From: Triatoma infestans
Taxonomy: Eukaryota; Arthropoda; Insecta; Hemiptera; Reduviidae
Length of the DNA stretch: 64,000 nt
Reading direction: 5' to 3'
NCBI GenBank assembly: GCA_011037195.1
Contig: JAAEAF010000624.1
Coordinates: forward strand, 62,001 to 126,000
Part shown: positions 1 through 11,112 of the stretch, one piece after another
Layout of the letters: each line of letters opens with the position of its first letter
How positions within the stretch are numbered: the first letter of the stretch is position 1
Translations under genes and position numbers: made by a program
Notes under the pieces: model-generated
Told to the model about the DNA's origin: nothing
The model's input: the letters and a program-made list of their open reading frames with translations, nothing else
Database searches by the model: none

Positions 1-1710
1 TTTCAAGTGTTTATGTATCAAAAGCAATATCCAGACTGCATGCTTATGTTGTATCAAAATTAGCACTAATATACAACACTTTAATAACAAAAATTCAAAA
101 TGAAATAATAACAGATCTTTATTCAAATGAAGTCGATCTATATCCGATTTTGCAATTCATGTCATCGAAGCATTACCAAATAATCTATATTCATAGGTTG
201 AAAAGGGGCTTACAGAAGGGAAAAGAACACAATTTATTTCAACAAAATCTCCCCACCATCAAAGCCATTTAACTCTTCAGATGTAATTTACATTATACGT
301 CATCTATCACTAAAAAAAAAAGCTCCTGGCCCCGACATAATCACCGCACAAATCCTTCGCAAAAAAACTATCATTTTTCTCACGTATATCTACAACTCCG
401 TATTAACGACCACACTGTCTTTCCAAAACAGTGGAAACTTTCCAATATCCATATGATCCCTAAGAACCTAAACAATATCCAAAGAAACCTAAACATCTCC
501 CGGCTCCCATCTTCCTACCGTTCGATAAGTCTGTTATCTATAATGGGCACAATACTAGCAAAACTCCTACTCAAACATCCTACCTATTCTTGATTGCTCT
601 AATCTTATCCCAGACCACCAATTTGGCTTTAGACGCCACAACTCAACTATTCAACAGTGCCACCACGTTATAGACACTGTCGCTTCCTCTCTTGGGCGGA
701 AGGAGTGCTGTTCTGCGGTCTTTCTAGATGTCAAACAAGCTTTTGATCGGGTTTGGCATCAAGGCTTGCTCTGGAAGCTCAAGGGAATACTTCCATTCAC
801 TTACTATCTTATCCTTAAATCCTACCTTTCTGATAGGTGTTTCCAAGTAATAATAGGTTCTACTTCTTTCTCCTTCCATCCAACAGAGCAGCAGTACCTC
901 AGGGAAGAATCCTGGGCCCTGTTCTCTACACATATACACTGCCGACATTCCTACCCATCCTCAAACCACCCTATCTACCTATGCAGATGATACTGCAATT
1001 CTTTCAGTTCATAAAAATCCTGTAACGTCAACTAGAAATCTTAAATCCTACCTTTCTTCCCTGGAAATATGGTTTAAGAACTGGAGAATAGAGTTAAACG
1101 AACAAAAATGTGAAAATATCACTTTTACTCTAAGGAAAATTACCTGTGCCCCAATATAGTACAATGGAATTCCTCTTCCTCACGTTAATGTTGTCTGCTA
1201 CCTTGGGTTGTATACAGACAAACGCCTAACATGGAATCCTCACACTAGACTGAAACGACAAGAACTGAACAGCCGCTTTAGACTGGTTAAAAGACTACTT
1301 GATAACAGATCTAAACTGACTTTACTAGCAAACGACTAATATACAACTCAATCTTATAACCAATCTGGACATTCGAATAGAACTTTGGGGTTCCGCGAAG
1401 CGTTCCAATATTCAACGAATCCAATCCCTACAATCTAAAATTCTGCGCGCCATTGTTAACGCTCCCTACTTTAGCTCGGACCTTACAATCCACAATGATC
1501 TTAATATCCCATTCGTGGACGATGTTGCCACCTCTCCTTATAAAAAATTCCATAAAATCCTACATGTCCTACCATGTAAACTCTTTAGCCAGAAACCCTC
1601 CCGGACAATCCCTCTCGTCGTCTAAAACGACAATGGCTTCGAGATCTTCTTTCTACAAGTGAAGTGACTGATTTGGAGTGCTATCAGTGGGTAGCTCCTC
1701 CACTCGTTTA
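1..1710 (+). mobile_element. Jockey-like non-LTR retrotransposon, reverse transcriptase part, decayed
   Basis: Frame-broken pieces read as a LINE reverse transcriptase on the plus strand. Near 310-400 there is the pre-RT motif KAPGPDIITAQIL. Near 600-790 come HQFGFRRHNSTIQQ and AVFLDVKQAFDRVWHQGLL, which are the RT finger and first catalytic-aspartate blocks. A frameshifted glycine-containing block follows (VPQGRILGPVLY), then the YADDT catalytic box at 980-994 and a thumb region ending CYLGLYTDKRLTWNPH near 1200. Several stops and frameshifts make it non-functional. The 5' part (ORF1, endonuclease) lies outside the window or is lost. A TTATTATTATTA tract near 1727 and GA-rich bases to about 1820 may be the 3' end. 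Order and motifs fit the Jockey clade; exact family unknown. Confidence 0.85.
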
Positions 1711-2683
1711 GTGATTTTTTTTTTCATTATTATTATTACTATCTGTATTCAACGTCATCAGATTTCCTTGTGCGCACTAGCGCGTTGAAAAAGTAATAAA
1801 AAGAGAGAGAGAAATAAAATTTTCACAATTTTATCAGGTTTCAGATTCTCGTCTATCGCTAAGTTTATCAAGTTTGTTAGGGACAGACAGACAGTTTGTA
1901 AGTTTCTGTCTTACATTTCAGCGACTGATTGTATTAGCCTATATGAACTTGATGAATTAGGTTCTGCCGATGGAGAAAACTAGGTCAAAACCAGTCAGAA
2001 TTTAGGAGAAGAATCTGACTGAATTCTGTCGTGACTAAGACAGAAACAATCTCAGATTGCATGCCATCAGTTTTCGCAATGAGCCTTAATTCCCATTACA
2101 CATTTTGCTAACATGAAGTTTCACTAGAATGGGGATGCACACCAAGGACGTTAATAACTCAGCCACATTTTCAAAATAATTTGCATTACCCAAATTGTTA
2201 TACAATTATTTGGGCAAATCTTCCCTCCCATCGCAAAATACATTTATTATCATATCCCTTCCACTACTGTTTTAAAAGTAATTAACTAAATTAGAGAATT
2301 TCAAATTATAAATGACCTCTTCAATTACCTACTTGAATTGCCTATTACATATCATCGTAATAATAGTTCCCAAGGTACGTATGAACTTCAATTAGAATAA
2401 TTTAATGTATACTATTATCACTTTTAATCTTTTAGCTTTGTTGTATGTTCCCATCACCGTTAATTAGTAGGAATAGCTAGTGTTTTTATAAAGTTATGGT
2501 CAGTTGTATTGGCGAAGTAACAGATAATTAAGTTCCCAAGGTGTTTAAAGAAAGTTTTCTGTGTAACTTAGTACAACTAGGAAATGTACATTTAGATCGG
2601 CGGGAAATCGGAAAGTTCTTAAATGACTCTGCGCATGAACACAGTGTTCCCACAAGTGAAACCCCTCTATTTCCTTATATCTG
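1711..2683. other. Interval with no recognised gene
   Basis: AT-rich sequence with short ORFs only. Apart from a short GA run near 1800 I see no repeat, RNA gene or coding signal. Confidence 0.5.
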
Positions 2684-2691
2684 ATACTCAG

Positions 2692-3893
2692 TAGTGCTAG
2701 GCAAAACGGAGCCGCTATCGGATTTATTGGATATGAATCAGCTCCAAGATCGGAACCAATTTTTAAAAAACTAGTTCAACGGTTCCTTCAAAAATTTTTA
2801 ACTTATGATGTTAAATGGCCTTTACATTCGTTCAAATGTCCTTAATTCGTTAAATCTTTAAACTCTTAATTAACTAAATTAATTAGCAACGCATTTCTTG
2901 TTTATAATAAAAACAAACTAATAATTAGCAACAATATATTTTTTGTTTTTAATATTTTACACTTTTAATTGTATGAATAATATTAGGCTATACATCAAAT
3001 ATGGGATTTACACAAATTCATTAAATTAGACTCTAGAGAAAAAATAGAACAATAAATAAAATATAGAAAACAACACAAGTAATCAAATATCATTTTTAAA
3101 CATAGCGCCAAACAAAATTCATCTTACCACGCTTAACCAACCCCCGCCCCTCTATCTCACATACGTCAATCGTACAATGTTCCATAAAATAAAACTTCAT
3201 GTGTGTCGTCATTCATTTATTATATTATTTATAAGACGATTATAATTTTTTAATATTATTTTTCTAATTAACTTTTTTAATAAACCTTGTAGAACATTTA
3301 AATAATAAAATATATTATAGAAAGCGATCTGGTATTAGAAAAAAGTAAAGATGGATTCAGTACAGATAGCACTGACTTGGGAACCAGTTCGTGGAGACTG
3401 TTCCACTTCCAAGCGTTTCAGTGATTTGATTTATTCGTTCACTCCAAATAATCTAAATCAATTCCGGTTTCGGGCACAGTCAGATCCAGGGATTCGGCCA
3501 ATAAGAGTGCACAGATTGGAGTCAGACCCAAATACTGGACCCAAGTTCACTGTGCCTGTAACTGAATCCTCCTTTACTTTTCTAACACCAGATCGTTCTC
3601 TATATATAAATATTATTTTATATAACTAGATGACCTCCATTATTATTATCATGGTTTGAGGTTATAAAATATAAAGTTAGTATCCTGCCACGGGTTGGCC
3701 ACATCTCAGTTTAACATGGCCACAATTTCAGTTTAATACTTAATTTCCGTGCTATACCTACTTTAGTTTATTTTAAATATAAATTTTCATTTAATTTTGG
3801 TGGAACTAGTTTATTTAAAAATAATTTGATCAACTCGTTCCACCATTGGATTAGTTCCAGTGAACCGACTCCGCTCGAACAGTCCCAACACTA
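2692..3893. mobile_element. Non-autonomous hAT-like element with 8-bp target-site duplication
   Basis: The left end reads TAGTGCTAGGCAAAACGG and the reverse complement of the right end reads TAGTGTTGGGACTGTTCG; related GGAGCCG/GGAGTCGG tracts follow in both. These resemble hAT terminal inverted repeats. The bases immediately outside are ATACTCAG (2684-2691) and ATATTCAG (3894-3901), an 8-bp duplication with one mismatch, the length made by hAT transposases. The interior is AT-rich and has one 92-codon ORF at 3351-3629 that I do not recognise as transposase, so the copy would need a transposase in trans. The class call rests on ends plus duplication length. Confidence 0.7.
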
Positions 3894-3901
3894 ATATTCA
3901 G

Positions 3902-4480
3902 TTTCTAAAGCTGAACCCTGTTACAATAGTTCGTCAAAACCTGCTAGAAAGAGATTTTTTATGGAAGAGGGAGACGGTTATTATGGCATTCCCAACCAAC
4001 AGACCAAGCTACTAAATGCATTTCCCACTCATTTCCAAACATAGTTGTGAGCCCTCTTCTTGGGAACGAATCCCGAACGCTTGCATTAAAGGCAAGAGAT
4101 AAACAAATAAATAAATGAAAAAGATATTACTAAATGAAATGTTGAAATTCATATAATTTTTGCTTTCTCTTACTCTTAAAGAGGAAGTATTGTGATCGTG
4201 CCAGATTTTCGAAATTGAGTTTTCATTGGGAATACATGTTCTGATGTCCCCTGAGTACGAAACAAATGTTTTTAGTATATATATATATTAAAAATACTAC
4301 AATTGTATTATATGTAATACAATATTATAATATATTATATATATAAGCTAAAATATGAAATCAGGACCTGAAAACAAACCAAACAAAAATTTTCCTTTAG
4401 ACGTAAGCTCGTAAATTATATTTACTTATGAAGTTACGGTTATTGTAGGAATGAATAATGTCGATATAAGGTTCTCTTTA
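3902..4480. repeat. AT-rich interval with a fragment of the ACTTTCTCTTACTCC family
   Basis: About 4175-4275 matches the minus-orientation end of the abundant ~1-kb TIR family (GAGGAAGTATTGTGATCG, then a TTTTCAT..GGGAATA stretch and a CCCCTGAGTAC stretch). The rest, including an AT run at 4276-4345, shows no coding signal. Confidence 0.5.
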
Positions 4481-4489
4481 TTGCTTCAC

Positions 4490-4842
4490 AATAATAAAAA
4501 TTGGTTATTACATTAAATGTTTTGTTCTAAATGATGGCATTAGCTCGGACACATGCATTGCACCTATCAATGACAGAACTAGTGGCTGACTGAAATTGTG
4601 CGTCCATAATTTCTTCACACGCTTGCACAGTTCTTTGCTTTAATGATTGAAGGTCATTAACACGCATTCCATACACTTTTAGCTTCAGAATACCCCATAC
4701 AAAAAAATGTAACGGTGTTAAATCCGGTGAACGTCAAGCCACAAGTCCAGCACGGCCGATCCATCTTCTGGGAAAATGAGTAGTAAGCCATTGTCGAGGA
4801 CCTCTGCCAGAGTGAGCAGGATAGCCGTCTATTAAAACATTC
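4490..4842 (-). pseudogene. Tc1/mariner-superfamily DDE transposase, C-terminal remnant
   Basis: The minus strand reads, in order, DGYPAHSGRGPRQWLTTHF, PRRWIGRAGLVA, a stop, RSPDLTPLHFFVWGILKLK, then VYGMRVNDLQSLKQRTVQAC. The arrangement 'RWIGRGG...W..RSPDLTPLDFFLWG.LK..VY' is characteristic of an insect IS630-Tc1-mariner transposase group. The stop at about 4731 lies where these proteins have a tryptophan, consistent with TGG to TGA decay. The N-terminal DNA-binding half was not found nearby. It is a dead relic, and no flanking terminal repeats could be assigned. Confidence 0.75.
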
Positions 4843-4849
4843 TTAGATG

Positions 4850-5984
4850 CAAATAAATGTTTTCCAAAGGTCAAACAATGGTTTGAAAATGCGAGAAATC
4901 CAATTCGCATTCAAGCGAGCTGGTGGAAAATGGGGCAATATTACAATATTTCCTATTTTCCTAACCGTATTTTACATTGAAAACTTGAAAATCAAGTACG
5001 GACTATCACTGTTAGTATAAATTTTCAAAATTCTCCGAGAGGGTCGTTTTATAAATCAATTAATCCAAATATATCCCGTAGGACCCGGCAAGCACCATAA
5101 TACGCATTAAATAGGAATCGAATGCACATTTAGAGCAAACCATGGCCTTTGTAGGGTTTATCTGAATAAGAGATTGGGAAAGAAGACAATGCAAACTGTA
5201 CAATTTGCAAAATTCCAGAATCTCTAGAGCATACACTAATGTCCTGCATTGTGTATATAAAAGAGAAAAGGAGAAACTATTTTTTAAATTAAATAATTTG
5301 GTTATTCATCCATTTAATTACAAATCATTACTGCTTCATCCAAAGAAGAAATATATGAATTCATTGCTAATTTCTTTCAGTCCATCCATCAATAGAATAG
5401 TTCAAAATTGGATGCTATAGAATAGGATTATATATTTCTATAATCAGGAGACCAATCTGCTAGGGAAATGGATGCAGCTGAGCTGAAATTGCTATATATT
5501 GTCCATCAAGAATCCTTTTCGAGCGTGAATGACATATCAATTATAAGTCTTTGCCTTTATTTGGAAACAGATATTAAGTGGCTAAAAATGAAACTCATAT
5601 TTCGAGAGGGAGAGGAAAAGGGATTTAGAGCTCCAATACTATTACTAACGAATCATCCAATCATTTAATCCGGATAAAACATGTAGAAAACTGTCACATG
5701 GAATACACACGGTTTGCTGTCACTATTGCGAAAAAATTATTAGATGGTTGGAGGACGTAAACCGCAACAACTGCGTTGCAGAAATGAGCCATATGCCGCC
5801 GAATGGATGCCGTTAGTTTGGATTGCCCTCCAACTGGGCTTCCACCTGATAGAGTTAAATATGCTGCGGCATTTCAAATTATCGGAGACTTGGCGGGAAC
5901 TTTATACCTTAAAGGTTGTTAGAAAATGTAGATTGTGGCATCTATAGAGCGGCTCACTAAGAAATGTTGTCCTTATTTACCGTT
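4850..5984. other. Interval with no recognised gene
   Basis: Three short plus-strand ORFs (5205-5420, 5468-5668, 5744-5947) have no motif I recognise and no splice context. Probably old repeat sequence. Confidence 0.45.
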
Positions 5985-6164
5985 TCATTTATACAGGCTT
6001 TACGGCAGTTTATAGCAAGGCTTGAAAGACCATAGACCATATATTATTTACAGAGACAACGACCTCAATTTTGTAAGCGCAAATAATCTCTTCAAACAAC
6101 AGAACTGGGAGAAAATCCCAAGATGCTGCAGCATTCAGCAAATTACCTGGAAGTTTATACTGCT

Positions 6165-6740
6165 TGTGCAGCTCCATGTTGAGGGGTGGTGGGAGCAAAT
6201 CATGTCTTCACGAAAACCGTTGAGGAAAAAACAACAAACCGAGTCCAGAACAAAAATCCAGATCGGGTCTAACCCATATAAGATTCTCCGAACCAATCGG
6301 ATAATAACCTTAAAGTGAAATAACCTAAGCTCTTCTACAGTTATCCCGTTCCGACCAAAGATATTGAACCTAATATCCTCAAAACTCAAGCAATCTGACA
6401 TAAGTTGGATGAGGGTTTCCTCCTCTGCCTCACGTGCACTGCAAAAGGGGCCTGGCATGAGACCCATTGCATACAGATGTCTCCTTCTACACAATGCCCA
6501 GTAAGGTGTCCAATCAGATGCGTGAGAGAGATCAGTGAAATAGACAGCAACATCTCTGTAGTAGCCCTGCCCGAATCCCCCATGAGCAACTAAGACTGCT
6601 GCCAACCCACTGTGCTCACCATGGACTCGTGAAGCTATCCGTGACTGGAAGCTTGACAGATATTTGCCTAAAGACACACCAACAACAGCTCGGAACCAAT
6701 GAAAGGGTGAGAGGCACCTAATTCGGCAATCTTATCCACC
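6165..6740 (-). pseudogene. LINE 3' region: RNase H end plus C-terminal zinc-knuckle-like block
   Basis: On the minus strand, frames join an RNase H tail (HMGIFGNEEVVDKIAELGA, resembling the 'GI.GNE.AD.LA..GA' block of LINE RNase H domains) to a long ORF at 6135-6677. That ORF contains ALCRRRHLYAMGL, GPFCSAREAEEETLIQLM and SDCLSFEDIRFNIFGRN. The spacing of C, C, H-like and C residues with 'EAEET' and the '(D/N)C....RFR.FGRN' run is the usual C-terminus of RNase H-bearing LINEs of the I/R1/Loa type. A frameshift near 6595-6680 separates the two parts. A second copy of the same 3' end lies on the plus strand at 61281-61553. Confidence 0.75.
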
Positions 6741-7344
6741 ACCTCCTCATTCCCAAAAATCCCCATATGATCCAGGACCCAGACTAGAGCACATCCTTCA
6801 AAGAAGAAAGCTCTTCCAGTCTTTTAGAACATTCTAGTACCAACCTGAAAGTAAGACACATGAACTCAGCGCTTTCACTGAGCTTGAGTGCCCGAGCATA
6901 TATTCAAAATCCTTTCAAGTTAGTGATAGCTACCTACCCCGGGCAACCCTAAAGATATGACTACACTCTCACCCTCAATGTTAATTCAGAAAATAAGAGT
7001 AACAGAGGTATCGGAATGCGTGCGATATAATAGGAGTCCAAAATTTAACAAAAAGGATAAAATACCGTCAATTGTTGCTTGTGCAGATAGTGAAAAGGAA
7101 AACACAAAAGAAGGTATTGAAATAGTGAGGCTGGACGAGAAAGATCCAGAGATGATAAAAATAGGTAGAAGGATAAAGGAGCCCAGAAGATTAAACTGTT
7201 TAATAATGTTTATAATTTAGGAGGGAGGGCAGGATGTCATATTTTCGCAAAATAATATCCATATAAGAGGGAAGGTGCTGACTGTTACAGAAAAAAGGGT
7301 TGCAAGTATTGATATAAACAATAGTTATAAATTTGGCCGTTGTT
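6741..7344. other. Interval with an unrecognised ORF
   Basis: An ORF at 6957-7220 (87 codons) encodes a basic, charged peptide (KFNKKDKIPSIVACADSEKE) that I cannot place. The upstream part may still belong to the LINE whose 3' end is at 6165-6740. Confidence 0.3.
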
Positions 7345-7347
7345 AAT

Positions 7348-7524
7348 CAAACAAGCAAAAAATTTGTTGGCTGGGGATAAAGAAAAAATTTTTTATCTTT
7401 AAAAGTTATTCGACGTTTCGGACACCAAACAGAGGAAGCACATCAAAGATGTCCGAAACGTCGAATAAACTTTTAAAGATTAAAAGTTTTTTCTTTGGCC
7501 CCAGCCAACAAATTTTTCTTCTTT
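7348..7524. repeat. Palindromic (foldback) repeat with hammerhead-like arms
   Basis: The left arm runs AATTTGTTGGCTGGGG to ATTCGACGTTTCGGACA, and the right arm is its reverse complement (TGTCCGAAACGTCGAAT to CCCCAGCCAACAAATTT). The arms are about 75 bp with a short loop near 7430-7445. The plus-strand right arm has GAAACGTC preceded by an ACATC-AAA-GATGT hairpin and by CAGAGGA, one base from the hammerhead consensus CTGANGA. This is a likely degenerate ribozyme element of the type described at 30524-30794. Confidence 0.6.
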
Positions 7525-7849
7525 GGTTACAAGTCTTGTTTATGCTGATTAAAGAGGTTTATGTTTAAGATTTAGTGTATTTTTTTTTTGTTTTTGGTTT
7601 TCTACACATCTTTATCATCCATTATAATTCCACCAGATTCTTAAAAACAGGAGTAAGTCTTGTGAGTGTTTTACACCTGAGCTTTAAGAATGATTTCCAG
7701 CAATAAAAAGTAGTAGAATTCTCGACTTTTAATAAGTATTCCCTTAATGCTTTAAGTCTGGATCAGTTGAATGACTCAAACTCATTAACCATTTCGCTGG
7801 AATAATATAATTCAGTTTAAATGATTTTTTTTTTATAGGTTTATACGCT

Positions 7850-7975
7850 AATTATATGTTGAATTATGTATATCTTCAACTAAAGTACAGTTAGCCTTAA
7901 CTAACCAAGTACTTTTCCAACGTTTCGGCATTGCTTAACGTCATTTTCAAAAGTATTTTAAATTGTTATTCTCAA
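7850..7975 (-). repeat. Single-arm hammerhead-like relic
   Basis: Read on the minus strand, a TACTTTT/AAAAGTA pair brackets TGAAAA, a GACGTT-AAGC-AATG(C)C hairpin and GAAACGTT. Geometry matches a type-I hammerhead, but core positions C3 and G8 are changed, so it is probably inactive. Confidence 0.4.
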
Positions 7976-8441
7976 TTTGTTGATTATTACAATGCTCATC
8001 ATGTTATAATTGTTACAATTTATTAACTTTAATAAAATTGTGAAACAAACTAATTAAGAAACGTTGAGTTTTTTTTAAAAAGAATTTTGTAGGCTATATA
8101 TGGTTATTTAGGCTACAACTCAATATTTTGTTTAGTGAATAAAAAAGGGAAATTAAATTCACTTTGAAGATATTATAAATATAAACCATTATAATAACAA
8201 TTCTAAGAATTGCTAAATTTGAATCAGTGATAATAAGGTGCAATTAAAAATATTAAACTTCCAAGAATCTCATTTAATGATTGATTTATAATATACAAAT
8301 ATAAACTGATCTTGGTCATTAAAATAATAAAGTTCAATCTATTAAATCAAAAATTAAATGATTGTTGTCAATATTTAACCCAGTGAGTCATTAATTTAAT
8401 TTACGGGAGTGGGGGGCATAGAGCTGATATAAAGTTACATA
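7976..8441. other. AT-rich interval, no gene seen
   Basis: No ORF above background and no recognisable repeat other than AT-rich runs. It ends at the left edge of the tandem duplication. Confidence 0.4.
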
Positions 8442-8874
8442 ACTTTAATATATTGGCTTCCCCGAGTATAGCGATCAGTAGAAATAGATATTAAAATATT
8501 TACAGTATGTTACATTGTTGATGTTAATGTGGAAAGTAATTAATGGTAGGAGAGATATAATGTATTAAGTTTGTTACTTTAATGACATTCATGGTAATAC
8601 TAACTGCTGAACACACACCACTGTTTGTTTACTTATTGAATTAAACTCATTCATTAAAAAAGCTAAATTTATTAGTGTTTAATATACGTAGTTTTCAACT
8701 TGTGTAAACATTAAATAACGTTTACCAGCGTTTCTACATTAAAATAAAATTTAATACCCCAAATTATTACAAATTAACATACTATTTACTGTAAATATTT
8801 AACACTATTATTGGGAAGCTCTATCAAATAGATATCTGGCTTGAAACATATACACACAACTTAATTATTATTTG

Positions 8875-9163
8875 TTGTGGTGGTTAGTTCCGCAGAGCTG
8901 GAAAGCATCAGACACATTTTCCGTGTTAGCCTGCTTCATTTTGTGGTCATCGACGGTTTTTAGGCGTTCGCCCATCTTCAGGATGCATTTGTTAGACAGT
9001 GTGAGCACAGAGCAAATTCAGTTTACACATTGACTCGTGAATTTGCCCTGTGCAAGTCTGTGTTATCACACTGTCTAACAAACGCTTCCTGAAGATGGGC
9101 GAACGCCCGGAACCGTCGATGATCACAAAATGAAGCAGGCTATCATGGAAGATGTCTCTGATT
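8875..9163. mobile_element. Palindromic hammerhead-type element, degenerate copy 1
   Basis: Left arm from GTTGTGGTGGTTAGTTCCGC to GGATGCAT, right arm from GCTTCCTGAAGATGGGCG to GATGTCTCTGATT. The core GAAA is altered in both arms, so neither looks catalytic. Near-direct repeats TTAATTATTATT (left) and TTAATTCTTATT (right) flank it, 11 of 12 matching. Confidence 0.75.
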
Positions 9164-9826
9164 AATTCTTATTATACATCGGCTTAACAGTCCTAGAGGA
9201 TCCAGGCTTCCTCCAAAAGTTTGTGCTAGCCATCTATATCTTGGGCTTTTGCCCTCCATCTTCGAATTCCCAACATTGATAGGTCATCCTGGTCGTTATC
9301 TATCCACCGCAAGCGCTTCGTCGAGCATTACCTGGTCCGTCCATAAAGGAGTTTTTTTGGCAGTCTTTCTTCGTCCATTCTTTCTATATGATCACTTTAA
9401 TATATTGGCTTCCCCGAGTATAGCGATCAGTAGAAATAGATATTAAAATATTTACAGTATGTTACATTGTTGATGTTAATGTGGAAAGTAATTAATGGTA
9501 GGAGAGATATAATGTATTAAGTTTGTTACTTTAATGACATTCATGGTAATACTAACTGCTGAACACACACCACTGTTTGTTTACTTATTGAATTAAACTC
9601 ATTCATTAAAAAAGCTAAATTTATTAGTGTTTAATATACGTAGTTTTCAACTTGTGTAAACATTAAATAACGTTTACCAGCGTTTCTACATTAAAATAAA
9701 ATTTAATACCCCAAATTATTACAAATTAACATACTATTTACTGTAAATATTTAACACTATTATTGGGAAGCTCTATCAAATAGATATCTGGCTTGAAACA
9801 TATACACACAACTTAATTATTATTTG

Positions 9827-10115
9827 TTGTGGTGGTTAGTTCCGCAGAGCTGGAAAGCATCAGACACATTTTCCGTGTTAGCCTGCTTCATTTTGTGGTC
9901 ATCGACGGTTTTTAGGCGTTCGCCCATCTTCAGGATGCATTTGTTAGACAGTGTGAGCACAGAGCAAATTCAGTTTACACATTGACTCGTGAATTTGCCC
10001 TGTGCAAGTCTGTGTTATCACACTGTCTAACAAACGCTTCCTGAAGATGGGCGAACGCCCGGAACCGTCGATGATCACAAAATGAAGCAGGCTATCATGG
10101 AAGATGTCTCTGATT
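9827..10115. mobile_element. Palindromic hammerhead-type element, degenerate copy 2
   Basis: Exact copy of the element at 8875-9163, carried by the 952-bp tandem duplication and not an independent insertion. Confidence 0.75.
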
Positions 10116-10136
10116 AATTCTTATTATACATCGGCT

Positions 10137-11010
10137 TAACAGTCCTAGAGGATCCAGGCTTCCTCCAAAAGTTTGTGCTAGCCATCTATATCTTGGGCTT
10201 TTGCCCTCCATCTTCGAATTCCCAACATTGATAGGTCATCCTGGTCGTTATCTATCCACCGCAAGCGCTTCGTCGAGCATTACCTGGTCCGTCCATAAAG
10301 GAGTTTTTTTGGCAGTCTTTCTTCGTCCATTCTTTCTATATGATCTATCCATCAAAGACGACACTTTCTTACAAGAATGACTGACTACATCTAGCTCGTC
10401 ATCTGTCCGTTTCCAATTCTTGGGCCAAATATTTTCCTTAAAAAACCTTTCTCTTCCATATTCCAAGCAATTTAGCGCTTTCTTTTGACAATACCCATGT
10501 CTCGCTAGCATATATCACTACTGGCCTTATTACTATCTTGTACAGCATTATCTTGGCGTCACGTGATAGACAGCTAAAACTCATGACTTCCGCCAGCGCA
10601 AAGAGACATCTAATCGTCAGCCGCTATTCTGGCTTTAATTTCAGATTCGACTGCATTTTCACGACCGCTCCCAGATATTTAAAACTGGCGTTTTCCATCG
10701 ATACATACCATCCCACTGCTGACTACTTGGATCCTGGATGATTATCTACACAAGGATTTCTCAATAATAACTTGTAAACCAAGTCTCCCGCCTCTTCTTT
10801 CAAATTCTTCCAGGGTCCCTTCTAGCGGAGCTTTGGTACGTCCGGAAATGAGGATATCATCCGCGTAAGCGAGATGCTGGGTCAGTCTGGTATAAATCGT
10901 ACCATTTGGGATGGTTTTAATTGCTGGTACTGCCCATTCTAATGCCAGGTTAAACATTGTTGGAGCAACTGGATCATCTTGCCTTAAACCACAGGTTCCA
11001 TCAACTTAAT
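10137..11010 (-). pseudogene. LINE reverse transcriptase C-terminal half, decayed
   Basis: The minus strand from about 11010 reads GLRQDDPVAPTMFNLALEW, then LTQHLAYADDILISGRTKA (the YADD catalytic box is at about 10855-10869), GLQVIIEKS, FKYLGAVV and, after frameshifts, KIMLYKIVIRPVVIYASETW. The end reads LRRWRAKAQDIDGW-like near 10180. This RT-thumb-tail order is typical of a widespread insect LINE group whose C-terminus ends 'R.WR..A.DR..WR.....A'. Multiple stops show it is dead. Its extreme 3' portion is also present at 9185-9393 because of the tandem duplication. Confidence 0.8.
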
Positions 11011-11039
11011 TGCATATCTCAAATATACCAATTTGCAAA

Positions 11040-11112
11040 TTTTTATCAATCTCAGAATTGTTGTTGTGGTTGGTTTTGCAGAGGTGGAACGCATCAGAGA
11101 TATTTTCCGTGA
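11040..11112 (+). repeat. Fragment of the palindromic hammerhead-type element
   Basis: TTGTTGTGGTTGGTTTTGCAG followed by CATCAGAGATATTTTCCGTG matches only the left outer end of the family. The ribozyme arm is missing. Confidence 0.6.

Larger units (their letters stand above)
8442..10345. repeat. Perfect 952-bp tandem duplication
   Basis: Bases 8442-9393 recur directly as 9394-10345 (offset 952). By eye the copies are identical at every line I compared. Each unit contains AT-rich sequence, one palindromic ribozyme-type element and the 3' tip of a minus-strand LINE. The LINE continues past 10345 only from the second copy, so copy 2 has the original right junction. The bases at the breakpoint share no obvious homology. 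Either a very recent duplication or an assembly artefact. Confidence 0.9.

Noticed and set aside
3351..3629. Host gene inside the first hAT-like element
   Set aside because: No recognisable domain or splice context, and it sits wholly within a mobile element; kept only as an open question.
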